NCBI GenBank assembly: GCA_964606665.1
Contig: CAZSHS010000007.1
Location: forward strand, 82,853 to 146,852
Length of the DNA: 64,000 bases
DNA from: Aved-18 sp964606665
GTDB lineage: Bacteria > Cyanobacteriota > Vampirovibrionia > Obscuribacterales > Obscuribacteraceae
Reading direction: 5' to 3'
Shown: one piece after another, positions 8,823-17,416 of the stretch
Layout: every line of letters starts with the position of its first letter
Position numbering within the stretch: the stretch's first letter is position 1
The notes under the pieces: model-generated
What the model was told of the DNA's origin: nothing
The model's database searches: none
What the model saw: the letters and a program-made list of their open reading frames with translations, nothing else
Program-made: the position numbers and the translations under genes

Positions 8823-9518
8823 TTAGTTGACTCGCCCTTGGTCGGTTGCTGCCAATCGGCTGGTTTGAGTTTGATAAGGAGGCAAGGTCAATTTCTGACC
8901 CAAACCAAGCATGTGAGCGCTTTTCAATTTGTTGTGCTCAACAATGGCATCAATCAAACGAGGTGTCACTTTCTTGTAATTAGAAAGTGCAATTGAAGCA
9001 AGAGTGTCACCTGTTTTCACTTCGTAAGTGCTGCTGACAGGCACGATAACTGAACTTGGATCAACAGTGTTTGAGTTCATAGTTTCACTTTGGCTGGCAC
9101 TAGGTGCTGCACCTTTGGCGATAACTACATTTTTTTGTGCTCCCCCCTCGGCAATCTTGGCTGAGGCGAGAGAGTAAACTCCAACTACAGCAAGCGAGAC
9201 AACAGCGCCGCCAATGAATCCCAACATCATATAAAAGGATGGGTTGCGTTTGGCTGCTTGAGGAATTAACTCATGGTGCACTCCGGGCCAAAGAACTTCT
9301 AGTTCGTCTGACTTTTGAGTTTCTAGCACTTCTTGATTAGTCTCCAACAAGTCTTCCAGACCTCCTAGACTGACTTTGTTATCTTGCGGCGTATAAGGAG
9401 ACAAGAGAGGACTGCTTAGTCCTTTAAATGTTCCTTGAATGTGATTCGCCGAAGTTGAATTGAAAGCAACATCATCACGAACTAGTTCGGGGATGCCTTC
9501 GATAGCGGTTGTTTCCAT
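8823..9518 (-). CDS. LysM-domain membrane protein
   Basis: A bitopic protein of about 231 residues. A cytoplasmic acidic N terminus is followed by one membrane segment (MMLGFIGGAVVSLAVVGVYSL), a low-complexity linker and a C-terminal LysM module (YEVKTGDTLASIALSNY ... LGLGQKLTLPP). The orientation predicts LysM in the periplasm, touching peptidoglycan. The frame is also open to a TTG at 9551 (242 residues). I prefer the ATG at 9518 because a good promoter has its -10 box at 9557-9552, which would leave the TTG out of the transcript. The DinG gene follows at 15 nt, an unusual pairing without an obvious functional link. Confidence 0.75.
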   Translation of the reverse strand: METTAIEGIPELVRDDVAFNSTSANHIQGTFKGLSSPLLSPYTPQDNKVSLGGLEDLLETNQEVLETQKSDELEVLWPGVHHELIPQAAKRNPSFYMMLGFIGGAVVSLAVVGVYSLASAKIAEGGAQKNVVIAKGAAPSASQSETMNSNTVDPSSVIVPVSSTYEVKTGDTLASIALSNYKKVTPRLIDAIVEHNKLKSAHMLGLGQKLTLPPYQTQTSRLAATDQGRVN

Positions 9519-9551
9519 AGGCAATTTGTATGGCTCCGTAATTCTTGGCAA

Positions 9552-9581
9552 ATCTTATCGAACTCACCGTCTGTAAGTCAA
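9552..9581 (-). promoter_or_regulatory. Promoter of the LysM-dinG unit
   Basis: TTGACT (9581-9576) and TAAGAT (9557-9552) on the minus strand are separated by 18 nt. Transcription would begin near 9545, about 27 nt before the ATG at 9518. Confidence 0.5.
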
Positions 9582-9619
9582 ACCCCCTACTGCATCCCAA
9601 AAACCTTACAGGTACTTAC

Positions 9620-9636
9620 TTTTCAATTAAATTGAA
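9620..9636. promoter_or_regulatory. 17-nt perfect palindrome, possible operator
   Basis: TTTCAATT-A-AATTGAAA is a perfect dyad with 8-nt arms. It lies about 75 nt upstream of the predicted transcription start of the LysM gene. Its symmetry and position fit a binding site for a dimeric regulator, but in AT-rich DNA such a dyad can arise by chance. Confidence 0.25.
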
Positions 9637-9944
9637 ATTGCCAAGCACCCCAAGAACGCCACCCACTGCCCCTTTGCCTACTCGACATTAATTCGCAAAG
9701 TACGCTTCTCCTCTTTACATTATCCGAAACTCGGCTTTATGTGCGCCAGTTAACCTGATGCGCCACAAAGCATTGGCGTAAATATATTTACGATCCACCA
9801 AAAGGCGGCATAGTCTTGATATCTGTCAACGAACACATCTTATATATTTTGCATTTCAAAAGAGCAAAACTTTGGTTTTTAAGTCCCTATTCACAAACAA
9901 GGAGAATAGGCTTAATCGCCCAAATTCGATTGGAAATAGTTAAT

Positions 9945-12740
9945 TTACTTGAGGTTAAAACCGCGAGTTTGTTTCAAACTTTTGCTGTCAGATGACACTA
10001 CAAGGCAAGACAACTCGGGTACGAATTCTTGCAAAAGATATGCTCTCACCATATCTGGCTTAATCTGCAAGATTTCTTTGCGCACTTGCCACCACGCATC
10101 AGCCTGCCCGGTAGTAGACAATCCATCAAGCATGGCACCGGCGAGCTTGTGCATGTTTTCCATTTTGCGCAAACAAATCTCACCGTTCAAAAACTCTTTG
10201 ATCTTATATATGCGAGCATCGTCAGGCGAACCAAATTTGGTATCAGCGATAGATTGCTTCACCGCATTCAAAATATTCTTAGTCTCCGCCTGAGGTCCAG
10301 CCACAATCAGTTTCCAGATACTATGATTATCCAATGGCGATACATCTGATGTTATTTTGTGAAAACTGGAATCGGTACCAAAATATTTGACAGTTGCCGA
10401 ATACAGTGGATGCTCGCACATGATGCAATTAGCCAAAAGCAATCTGCTCAATTTTCCATTGCTGAATGAATCAGGATAAACTCGCCCCAGAGCAACCATA
10501 GTCTCGCGCGAGCCAGACGAATTAGATGATGTGTTGATCAGTATTTTCTTTGGCATTTGCTTTAGATTGGTATCAATTTTGGATTCTATTTGTCCACTAA
10601 AGCTGTGCCCCTCAAGTGCAGCGCTCAAAGCCCGATAGGCCTGGTCCATCGAAATATTGCCAACAATCACTATAGATGTCTCGAAGGGCTGTACATGTTG
10701 CAAATGAAACTTAGTCACGTCTTCTTCGCTTATGTCCTGGACCGATTTTAAAATTTGAGCTGGCTCATCTGGCGCAAGGGCAGATTGAGGTGTAAAGCAA
10801 TTGCGCAAAATTGCACGTTCAAGGCGTTTTTCAGGCTGTTTTTCGGCCGACATGATGCCATCTTCCACCACTCTTTTGGCACGCTCAAGCGTGGTGGCGT
10901 TGACTGATGGTTCGATCAAATGATGGAAAACAAGCTTGAGCTGCGATTCTAAGTCTTCGCAAAACGCTCTTGTTCTAAAAGTGAGTTTGATTTTTTCGGG
11001 ATTGAAATAAATCAAATCGCGCCTGGGCAGCCCTTTCATAAATTGTAATTCAGTCGTCTTCACTTGACTAATTTTTAGCGAATCACCATTTAACACTTGA
11101 GCATGCACTTCAGCCAAACCTGGTTTCCCTGGCGGATTATAGGCAAGACCAGCCTTACAGGCGCCAGCAATTTCTAAAACTGGACTTGTTTTAACTTGTA
11201 AAACAGTGAGCGATAAACCGTTTGGCAACTTTCTTGTTGAAATGGCTTGAGGTATTTGACTCTGCTCGCCACTGCTCATAGTGGCAGCCATCGCTGATTG
11301 AACAGGAAAGGAACACGGCGTGTAGCCAGCCATAGTGACAGCCTTTGGATGAAAATCATCTTGGTCTAAAATAGACTTTGCTGACTCTTTTACACCAAGA
11401 GATACTATTGACCTATTTGTAGGCACAAAATGTTTTTGCACGCAACTACGTACATCTTGTGCCGTAATTTTTGCGATTTTATTTTCCAATTCTTTGAGAG
11501 TGCCTTTCTGTCCATTGGCTGTCACGTCGAAAAGTCCTAACTGAAAAGCTGATAGAAAGGGACTTGTGCGCGAGGCTTGCAAATTAAATAAAGTCTGATT
11601 TTTGGCTCGCTCGATATTCTCAGAATTCAACGGATTATCTTTAAGCGTGTTAACCATTAAATCTACTTCGCTCAGAACCGCCTGTAGGTCCACTCCTTGT
11701 CTTGCTTTTAAATGCAATAAAAACAGTCCAGGGTGACGCTTGTACTCAAAGCTTACACGAGCCGATGAGCAAAGTTTGGTCTCAAGAAAATGATTTACCA
11801 GAATGCCACCATTGTTTGCGTTCAAAACAGATTCAAGCACCATGAAAGCTGGAGCATCAAGACTTGTCAGTGAAACGGCCTGATAGGCAACAAGTGCTTC
11901 GGGACTATCCGCTGCCACTTTCAAAAATGAACGACGCTCAGCATTCTGTTTTGGATGAACGAAACGCGACTCTGGGCGCGGATGCTGCGAGCTAATATGC
12001 CCGATGTTTTTGTCGAGCTGGCTCAAAATATTTTGCTGAGCGCCAATATTGCCAGACAAAACAATTGTGGCATTAGGCGGTCCGTAATGTTTGACGAAAT
12101 ATTTGTTTAGCTCATTTATTTCAAGCTGCTCAATGGAAGCCGGATCCCCTCCTGGATGATTCGAGTATCCTGCCTGTCTATAAGCCAGATGACGCATTTC
12201 TAGATCTAGCAAACGTGACTTTTGTTTGTTCTGCTCTTCAATTTCAGCCATAACTTGTTTGCTTGCCACTTTCAGCTCATTATCTGTAAATGGCGATTGA
12301 TTAAGAAACTTCGGCAATGCCGCAATAGCCGTGTTGAGATTTTCACAAGGAAGATTTTCGACAAACAAGGTGAAATCGTCGCTTGTAGAAGCCGAAAACT
12401 TTGCGCCACACTCAATTAATCGCTGAGCGACACCGTCTTTGTCGAGCTGCATACGATTCTGAATCATATGCTCGATAACATGAGACAACCCGTTTAGCCC
12501 TGGAGGGTCGTTGCGCGAGCCCGTATGAAACCAGAGCTGGCAGGATACCGCCGGATAACTTGGCTCAGGCAAAAGAATGACTTTGCATCCGTTTTTCAGA
12601 TGCCCGTCTGCAACGGCATGGTCGTTGTGCACATGAGAGGGTGGCGCAAGCACAGTTTCTTGTCCAAGCGCTTGTGTTGTGGGCAAAGCGAAAAGAACAG
12701 CAAGAACAGTTAAAAACGAAGCAAGAAGACGTTTGCGCAT
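9945..12740 (-). CDS. M16-family zinc metallopeptidase, exported
   Basis: The 931-residue protein starts with a signal peptide (cleavage likely near ALGQE at 24-28). It contains two M16 halves. The N-terminal half has the inverted zinc motif HVIEH at residues 87-91, and the third ligand is probably in the AEIEEQNK segment about 70 residues later. The C-terminal half (from about 480) has the same fold pattern but lacks HxxEH, as usual for the non-catalytic half that closes the clam-shell chamber. Such enzymes degrade short peptides or process exported proteins in the periplasm. It is divergent from feoB across 123 bp. Confidence 0.9.
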   Translation of the reverse strand: MRKRLLASFLTVLAVLFALPTTQALGQETVLAPPSHVHNDHAVADGHLKNGCKVILLPEPSYPAVSCQLWFHTGSRNDPPGLNGLSHVIEHMIQNRMQLDKDGVAQRLIECGAKFSASTSDDFTLFVENLPCENLNTAIAALPKFLNQSPFTDNELKVASKQVMAEIEEQNKQKSRLLDLEMRHLAYRQAGYSNHPGGDPASIEQLEINELNKYFVKHYGPPNATIVLSGNIGAQQNILSQLDKNIGHISSQHPRPESRFVHPKQNAERRSFLKVAADSPEALVAYQAVSLTSLDAPAFMVLESVLNANNGGILVNHFLETKLCSSARVSFEYKRHPGLFLLHLKARQGVDLQAVLSEVDLMVNTLKDNPLNSENIERAKNQTLFNLQASRTSPFLSAFQLGLFDVTANGQKGTLKELENKIAKITAQDVRSCVQKHFVPTNRSIVSLGVKESAKSILDQDDFHPKAVTMAGYTPCSFPVQSAMAATMSSGEQSQIPQAISTRKLPNGLSLTVLQVKTSPVLEIAGACKAGLAYNPPGKPGLAEVHAQVLNGDSLKISQVKTTELQFMKGLPRRDLIYFNPEKIKLTFRTRAFCEDLESQLKLVFHHLIEPSVNATTLERAKRVVEDGIMSAEKQPEKRLERAILRNCFTPQSALAPDEPAQILKSVQDISEEDVTKFHLQHVQPFETSIVIVGNISMDQAYRALSAALEGHSFSGQIESKIDTNLKQMPKKILINTSSNSSGSRETMVALGRVYPDSFSNGKLSRLLLANCIMCEHPLYSATVKYFGTDSSFHKITSDVSPLDNHSIWKLIVAGPQAETKNILNAVKQSIADTKFGSPDDARIYKIKEFLNGEICLRKMENMHKLAGAMLDGLSTTGQADAWWQVRKEILQIKPDMVRAYLLQEFVPELSCLVVSSDSKSLKQTRGFNLK

Positions 12741-12773
12741 CCAATAAAAATATCAGATGGGTCCTTGCTCTAA

Positions 12774-12801
12774 TTAAAAAAGAAACAAGAAATCATATAA
12801 T
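12774..12801 (+). promoter_or_regulatory. Probable promoter of the feoB-type gene
   Basis: TTAAAA (12774-12779) and a perfect TATAAT (12796-12801) are separated by 16 nt, about 60 nt before the FeoB start. No clear Fur box is seen overlapping it. Confidence 0.45.
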
Positions 12802-12863
12802 GGGGCTGAAGAGGTTGGCTCCACCAATGAATGGTGTAATTTCCTTAATCTGTTTGTGACGTT

Positions 12864-14915
12864 ATGAAAACCCAAACCATTACAAGCGATGCCAAAGTGG
12901 CTCCTATAGCCACAAAACGCAAACACGTCGTGTTAGTGGGCAACCCCAACGTAGGCAAATCGGTTATCTTTAACGCTCTTTCTGGGCTAAACGCAGACGT
13001 TTCAAATTATCCTGGCACTACAATTGATATTGCCCACGCCAGTTTGAGAGATTTCGACCTTTACGATTCGCCAGGCGTTTATGGCATATCGAGCATCAAC
13101 GACGAAGAGCGCGCCACTCGCAAAATAATGCTTGAGGGCGACATCATCATAAATGTCGCTTCAGCGCTGAGCCTGGACCGCGACTTGTTTTTGACTCTAC
13201 AATTAATCGACACGCAAAAGCCGCTTATGCTGGTCATCAACCAGGTAGACGAGGCTTTAAAACGTGGTTTAAAAATAGATACAAGCGCTCTTCAAGTCGA
13301 ACTTGGTATTCCTGTTATCGAATGCGTTGCAGTCAAAAAGCTAGGCATCCAAGAAATTCTGAATCAAATAGACAGTACTCGACCTGGTATTTCACCCCAA
13401 GCCGTAACTAATCAGATTCAGCTTGTACTGTCGAAAGCAAACAATAAAAACCTAGACCAGGCAAGGGCGTTACTCTTTATTGAAGGCGACGAGATCACAC
13501 TAAGCGAACTTTCTGAAATTCCTCAGTCACTCAGAATTGATGACACTATATATAGTGACCGCCGAGCCAAGGTGGACGAGATAGTCTCGCGCCTTGTTGT
13601 AGATAAAGGGCTTGGCACACTTACTTCTATTAAACTTGGTCGCTTGCTTCTGCATCCGTTCTTTGGCTCTGTCTCAGCCCTTGCAATTTGTTATCTTATT
13701 TTCTATCAGTTATTGGGAGTGTGGGTAGCTGGCGATCTGGTTGATTTAACAGAAAAGCAAGGGATGAAAGTGCACTGGGAGCCAAATGTTCGAAAACTGG
13801 CTGCCACTGTTTTTCCAAGTGAAATAAAATACAAAGATTTAGTCATTTCACTACCAAATGCAGCATCTACCAATGAGCAAAAAGCGCAAATTGACAATCT
13901 TTTAAATTCAGCCCCCAAAGCCGAAGTCGCCTTTGATTTCTGGAAATATAGAAACAATCCTTTATCTATTGCAGGCAATTTGCTTGTTGGCGAATACGGC
14001 GTACTCACTCTTACTGTGACTTATCTGCTTGGACTTTTATTTCCATTAGTTGCTGCATTTTATTTTGGTCTGGCATTACTCGAAGACTCCGGCTATTTAC
14101 CAAGGCTGGCAGTACTCGTCGATAGATTAATGAACAGAATTGGACTCAATGGCAGAGCGATTATTCCCTTAATTTTAGGTCTTGGCTGTGTGACCATGGC
14201 GACTATCACCACTAGATTACTCACAAGCACGCGCGAAAAAATAATTGCCACTGCTTTGCTTGGAATTGCAATTCCGTGTTCTGCTCAATTAGGAGTGGTC
14301 ACTGGCACGCTTGCACGTGCAGGTGGAGTTTACGCCTGGGCTGTTTATGGCACAGTCGTTGGGCTTATTCTTGCAGTATCAGGGCTTTTACTCAATCAAA
14401 TTTTACCGGGCAAATCGCAACCACTAATTATAGACCTGCCGCCAATGCGCCTTCCGCGCGCAGATAACGTGCTTAAAAAAACATGGAACAAGACTTTTGC
14501 TTTTTTGCGCGAGGCCCTTCCAATGTTTGCCCTGGCTGGAGCAGTGGTTTCGATTGCGCAAATGCTTGGTTGGCTAGAAACATTCGTTAATTGGCTCAAA
14601 CCGGTTGTGACCCAGTGGTTGTTACTCCCTAGCGACCCTCGAATTCCTACTACATTTATATTAGGTATAGTTCGCAGGGATTTTGCCTCGTTTGGCTTGA
14701 CCGAGGTTGCACTTACTGCCTCGCAGGCGGTCACTGCCATGATTGTTATCACACTTTTTGTGCCATGCATCGCTACAGTGGGCGTCATGATAAAAGAGCG
14801 CGGCTTGAAAATTGCAATGACAATCTGGATAGGCTCCTGGATCTGTGCCTTTGTGATTGGAGGCGCACTGGCCCGGGTTTTGCCACCTTTCTTTGCATTT
14901 TGTGGCGCAAAGTAA
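12864..14915 (+). CDS. feoB: FeoB-type ferrous iron transporter
   Basis: A 683-residue protein with an N-terminal GTPase domain: G1 GNPNVGKS at 26-33, G3 DSPG near 70, G4 NQVD near 125. A linker is followed by a polytopic membrane part containing the duplicated Gate regions (ALLEDSGYLPRLAVLVDRLM and the C-terminal ILGIVRRDFASFGLTE segment). FeoB imports Fe(II), with transport gated by the G domain. At 683 residues it is shorter than the 773-residue E. coli protein. No FeoA or FeoC gene is adjacent. A periplasmic-looking insert (about residues 290-360) lies between the first membrane segments. The gene is divergent from the M16 peptidase. Confidence 0.92.
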   Translation: MKTQTITSDAKVAPIATKRKHVVLVGNPNVGKSVIFNALSGLNADVSNYPGTTIDIAHASLRDFDLYDSPGVYGISSINDEERATRKIMLEGDIIINVASALSLDRDLFLTLQLIDTQKPLMLVINQVDEALKRGLKIDTSALQVELGIPVIECVAVKKLGIQEILNQIDSTRPGISPQAVTNQIQLVLSKANNKNLDQARALLFIEGDEITLSELSEIPQSLRIDDTIYSDRRAKVDEIVSRLVVDKGLGTLTSIKLGRLLLHPFFGSVSALAICYLIFYQLLGVWVAGDLVDLTEKQGMKVHWEPNVRKLAATVFPSEIKYKDLVISLPNAASTNEQKAQIDNLLNSAPKAEVAFDFWKYRNNPLSIAGNLLVGEYGVLTLTVTYLLGLLFPLVAAFYFGLALLEDSGYLPRLAVLVDRLMNRIGLNGRAIIPLILGLGCVTMATITTRLLTSTREKIIATALLGIAIPCSAQLGVVTGTLARAGGVYAWAVYGTVVGLILAVSGLLLNQILPGKSQPLIIDLPPMRLPRADNVLKKTWNKTFAFLREALPMFALAGAVVSIAQMLGWLETFVNWLKPVVTQWLLLPSDPRIPTTFILGIVRRDFASFGLTEVALTASQAVTAMIVITLFVPCIATVGVMIKERGLKIAMTIWIGSWICAFVIGGALARVLPPFFAFCGAK

Positions 14916-14922
14916 GTCTAAT

Positions 14923-14952
14923 TTGAGACCTTATTTGACGTTTGTGTATAAT
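14923..14952 (+). promoter_or_regulatory. Promoter of tRNA-His
   Basis: TTGAGA (14923-14928), an 18-nt spacer and a perfect TATAAT (14947-14952) precede the tRNA by 23 nt. It lies only 7 nt past the feoB stop. Confidence 0.6.
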
Positions 14953-14975
14953 GGAATTTGCGGTACTCGCAGTAT

Positions 14976-15052
14976 GGCAGGCGTCGCCAAGTGGTTAAGG
15001 CACTGGTTTGTGGTATCAGCACTCGGGGGTTCAAGTCCCCTCGCTTGCCCCA
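14976..15052 (+). tRNA. tRNA-His (anticodon GTG)
   Basis: A full cloverleaf folds by eye. The acceptor stem GGCAGGCG (14976-14983) pairs with CGCTTGCC (15042-15049) including the extra G-1:C73 pair that marks histidine tRNAs. The D stem is GCC/GGC. The anticodon stem is CTGGT/ATCAG with loop TTGTGGT, anticodon GTG at 15010-15012. The T stem GGGGG/CCCCT has loop TTCAAGT. The 3' CCA is encoded (15050-15052). A short T-rich stretch follows. Confidence 0.96.
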
Positions 15053-15364
15053 TATTTTTATCAAACTCTATAAACGCTCACAGGCTGGTAAAATCTACCA
15101 CCACAACAAGAGCGATATCTCAGAGCGTGCCGACTTTCCCTTCTTTAGCTGGGTATTTTTGGGAGTTGGTTTCCACCTCAAAATCTGAAGTCAAAACAAA
15201 GGCTTCCCGCAATATTTATTCTTGTTGTTTCGTCCTTCGTTTATCCAACGAACGCCTTCAAGGCTAGAAATTCCAACAGCTCAAAAGACGAATCACAAAA
15301 ACCGATTCAACACTTCTGATTGGCGATTGTCAAATAGAACTAATATTCAAGCATCGTCTTTTAG
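15053..15364. other. Intergenic stretch after tRNA-His
   Basis: No supported gene. Reading frames crossing the tRNA are spurious. Several short coding-like segments in different frames near 15310-15400 may belong to the decayed remnant described next. No copy of the tRNA 3' end was found by eye, so there is no direct sign of tRNA-targeted integration. Confidence 0.4.
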
Positions 15365-15507
15365 ATAGTAGTATCTCCCGCGATACCGTATGAATTTGGT
15401 ATATCAATCAAAAAATTCGACAAATCCAATCTGTCCAACGCTCCTGCGATTCTGCAAGACATGCTCAGGCATCTAATAGATCAAAATGCTCAGCTTTTTC
15501 GCCAACA

Positions 15508-15562
15508 GCGAAAATTTTAGAAGCTGCAGTTGAAGATAAAAATGCAAGCCCCGAACAACCAT
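15508..15562 (+). repeat. 55-bp direct repeat, left of gap
   Basis: The 55 bases starting GCGAAAATTTTAG and ending GAACAACCAT are identical to 15663-15717 on the other side of the 100-N gap. A length of exactly 55 equals a k-mer size often used in de Bruijn assembly, so the duplication is probably one sequence printed twice. Confidence 0.9.
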
Positions 15563-15662
15563 NNNNNNNNNNNNNNNNNNNNNNNNNNNNNNNNNNNNNN
15601 NNNNNNNNNNNNNNNNNNNNNNNNNNNNNNNNNNNNNNNNNNNNNNNNNNNNNNNNNNNNNN
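15563..15662. other. Assembly gap of 100 N
   Basis: Exactly 100 unknown bases, a conventional filler length rather than a measured distance. It sits between two identical 55-bp flanks, so the real sequence may contain no gap or a collapsed repeat. Confidence 0.95.
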
Positions 15663-15717
15663 GCGAAAATTTTAGAAGCTGCAGTTGAAGATAAAAATGC
15701 AAGCCCCGAACAACCAT
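15663..15717 (+). repeat. 55-bp direct repeat, right of gap
   Basis: Second, base-for-base identical copy of 15508-15562, directly after the run of N. Confidence 0.9.
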
Positions 15718-15814
15718 GCCAGCCTACACATTTACAATCGCTCGTTTGTAGTAATTAAGCTATCGTTCTATCATTGACAGCTTTTACTCGGTTTGTTGGG
15801 GGGCATAAGGTGTT

Positions 15815-17197
15815 ATGCCTGACGACACACAAAAAATCGAAAAAACTGAAGCGCCTAAAGCGCCGGACAAAATAGTGCAGGTCGAAAATCTGACCACGCC
15901 TCAACAAAACGCGCAGTATATTCAAGCACTAGAATCCAACCCGGACCAATTCCACTCAATGCAAGACCTTAGAATCCCAGGAGCGGCTGATGTCGAAGCG
16001 TTTCAGTTAGTTGATGGCAGTAAGACAGTTGCTTCAAGTCGCAAGGTCGAAGAACAAACTGGCGGTAATTCATTCCAAGAAGGTCTCAAGGCATTGCCTG
16101 CTAATGCGACAGACCAAGAGCGTGTGCAATATCAAATTGAGTACATCGAGCGAAAAGCTGGTAAACCTGGAATTTTACTCAAAACTGGCATCGAAGTAAC
16201 AGAGCCGAAAAACGATTATGACCCGATAATCAAAGCACTCGATGGATACATAAATGAGCAGAAAGAGCGTGCAATTGGAAGCACAATAGGCACTGTCCAG
16301 GGCGTTGGCAATGTACTGATGAGCGTTGCCTGGATGGCTGATTTTGAAGCTGCTCTTATTCTCGGCAAAAGTGACCGTGCAAGGGAAATGGGTGCAGAGT
16401 TTGGCGAGTCCGTTGGGATTACGATAGTCGGCGGCATCAAGCTGTTTAGTGGCGCATATAAGTATTTTTATGACGTAGGTTTCGAAGGCGATTACTCCAA
16501 GCCATTCAAGGACATAGCTACTTTTGCAGTAGTTGTAAATGACCGCTGGCAACAATTGCCACCACGCGAACAAGAGCGCCGAAAAGCTGAAATGATATCG
16601 CAAATGCTTGGCGAAGGCTTGATAGGCATGAGCGGGGCAAAGACGCTAGGTAAAGCAAAGCAGTTCACTGAGTTTCTGGACGGCGTTGCAGGTGAAGCAC
16701 TCAAGAATGCCAGTCATAAATCAAAAAGATTTATTCAATCACTTAGTAACAACGTAAAGGATCTGATGTCGCCAGAAGTTGAAGTGGCTGGTGTTGGCAA
16801 AGTAAAGATGCGCGACCTTCAACAAGTTACAAAAGATGATTTATATAATGCAATGTCCGATTGGAGTCATGCAGGTGGAACTACCAAAGAAAGCGTATCT
16901 CGTAAATTGACTAGTTATCTTCTCGATCCAAACCACAAGGACGGAGGACCAAAGTCTGACTTCTTCAAAGCGGCTTTGGGTTTCACAAGGGAAAATAGTG
17001 ACGAGCTGGCTAAACAGATTGTGTTCGATGAAACAAAGGCAGTTAAAACAGTGATGACCGAATTTGGACAAAAATATCGACAAGACATTCTAATTAAGGG
17101 CGCTAACGGTCGAGAAATTGAAGTTCCATTTATCTGGATTAAAAATCCCGATGGAGTCGTGCGTCTAGTTACGGCAACAAAACTAGGAGGAAAGTAA
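15815..17197 (+). CDS. Probable polymorphic toxin, C-terminal DUF6883-like domain
   Basis: A 460-residue protein. The first 130 residues are polar and without a signal peptide. Residues about 150-220 form a Gly/Ala-rich, partly hydrophobic pretoxin-like region (GTVQGVGNVLMSV, VGITIVGGIKLF). The last about 100 residues (YLLDPNHKDGGPKSDFFKAA, LGFTRENSDELAKQ, EVPFIWIKNPDGVVRLVTA) match my memory of DUF6883, a small domain found at the C termini of polymorphic and contact-dependent toxins. The next gene encodes a DUF4926-like protein, the usual partner of that domain, with its Shine-Dalgarno inside this gene. The toxic activity and secretion route are unknown. It sits beside a decayed remnant and an assembly gap, which suits a mobile toxin locus. 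Confidence 0.65.
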   Translation: MPDDTQKIEKTEAPKAPDKIVQVENLTTPQQNAQYIQALESNPDQFHSMQDLRIPGAADVEAFQLVDGSKTVASSRKVEEQTGGNSFQEGLKALPANATDQERVQYQIEYIERKAGKPGILLKTGIEVTEPKNDYDPIIKALDGYINEQKERAIGSTIGTVQGVGNVLMSVAWMADFEAALILGKSDRAREMGAEFGESVGITIVGGIKLFSGAYKYFYDVGFEGDYSKPFKDIATFAVVVNDRWQQLPPREQERRKAEMISQMLGEGLIGMSGAKTLGKAKQFTEFLDGVAGEALKNASHKSKRFIQSLSNNVKDLMSPEVEVAGVGKVKMRDLQQVTKDDLYNAMSDWSHAGGTTKESVSRKLTSYLLDPNHKDGGPKSDFFKAALGFTRENSDELAKQIVFDETKAVKTVMTEFGQKYRQDILIKGANGREIEVPFIWIKNPDGVVRLVTATKLGGK

Positions 17198-17199
17198 AA

Positions 17200-17415
17200 A
17201 TGCCAAAGCTCGATATCCACGATGTTATAAGGCTAAAGGTCGATCTCGTTGATATAGATGATGGGCTAGGCGATGGAGACAAAGTCACACTAAAGACCGG
17301 CGAAACAGGCACGATTATGATGATGAACGCTGCAAGCTTTTTAGTTGAGTTCTGCAACGGGGCAGACACAAAAGCTCTTATCACTGTCAAAAGAGAAAAT
17401 TGCGAGCCAGCCTAG
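17200..17415 (+). CDS. DUF4926-like immunity protein
   Basis: A 71-residue acidic protein. Its pattern DIHDVIRLKVDL ... GDKVTLKTGETGTI ... SFLVEFCNG ... ALITVKRENCEP is that of DUF4926, a small beta-barrel-like fold whose members open with a D-V-V segment and contain GxxGTVV and YEVEF. DUF4926 proteins often lie next to DUF6883 toxins and are taken as their immunity or antitoxin partners. A perfect AGGAGG (17185-17190) ends 9 nt before the ATG, and the toxin stop is 2 nt upstream. Coupled and strong translation of the smaller protein is expected, as for an immunity gene. Confidence 0.65.
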   Translation: MPKLDIHDVIRLKVDLVDIDDGLGDGDKVTLKTGETGTIMMMNAASFLVEFCNGADTKALITVKRENCEPA

Positions 17416-17416
17416 C

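Larger units (their letters stand above)
9552..9944. other. Intergenic region between LysM and M16 genes, 393 bp
   Basis: No convincing gene is seen on either strand. It holds the LysM promoter (9552-9581), a perfect 17-nt palindrome (9620-9636), and a 7-bp inverted repeat CCTATTC/GAATAGG (9886-9892 and 9904-9910). That repeat lies behind the M16 stop but lacks a T-tract. The rest shows no recognisable structure. Confidence 0.5.
15365..15758 (+). pseudogene. Frameshifted coding remnant spanning the assembly gap
   Basis: Frame 1 from 15365 gives a protein-like sequence containing NAPAILQDMLRHLIDQNAQL and stops at 15518-15520. Shifting by one base at the AAAATTTT run lets the sense continue as KILEAAVEDKNASPEQP, ending at the TAA at 15756-15758 if the duplicated flanks of the gap are collapsed. 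The combined amphipathic helix loosely resembles the N-terminal region of IS66-type transposases, but this is a weak resemblance. The shift may be a true mutation or an assembly or read error beside the gap. Confidence 0.3.

Noticed and set aside
9886..9910. CCTATTC/GAATAGG inverted repeat behind the M16 gene
   Set aside because: Short stem, 11-nt loop and no T-tract; recorded only within the intergenic note.
12641..12859. 72-codon frame, or a 19-codon leader peptide from 12800, before feoB
   Set aside because: The longer frame overlaps the M16 signal peptide in antisense, and the short ATG lies inside the -10 box, so it would not be in the transcript.
14857..15267. Reading frames running through the tRNA-His gene
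   Set aside because: They cross a complete cloverleaf tRNA with its own promoter and have no protein-family features.
15517..15717. Minus-strand reading frame across the N run
   Set aside because: It consists of the duplicated 55-bp flank read twice with unknown residues between; an assembly artefact.
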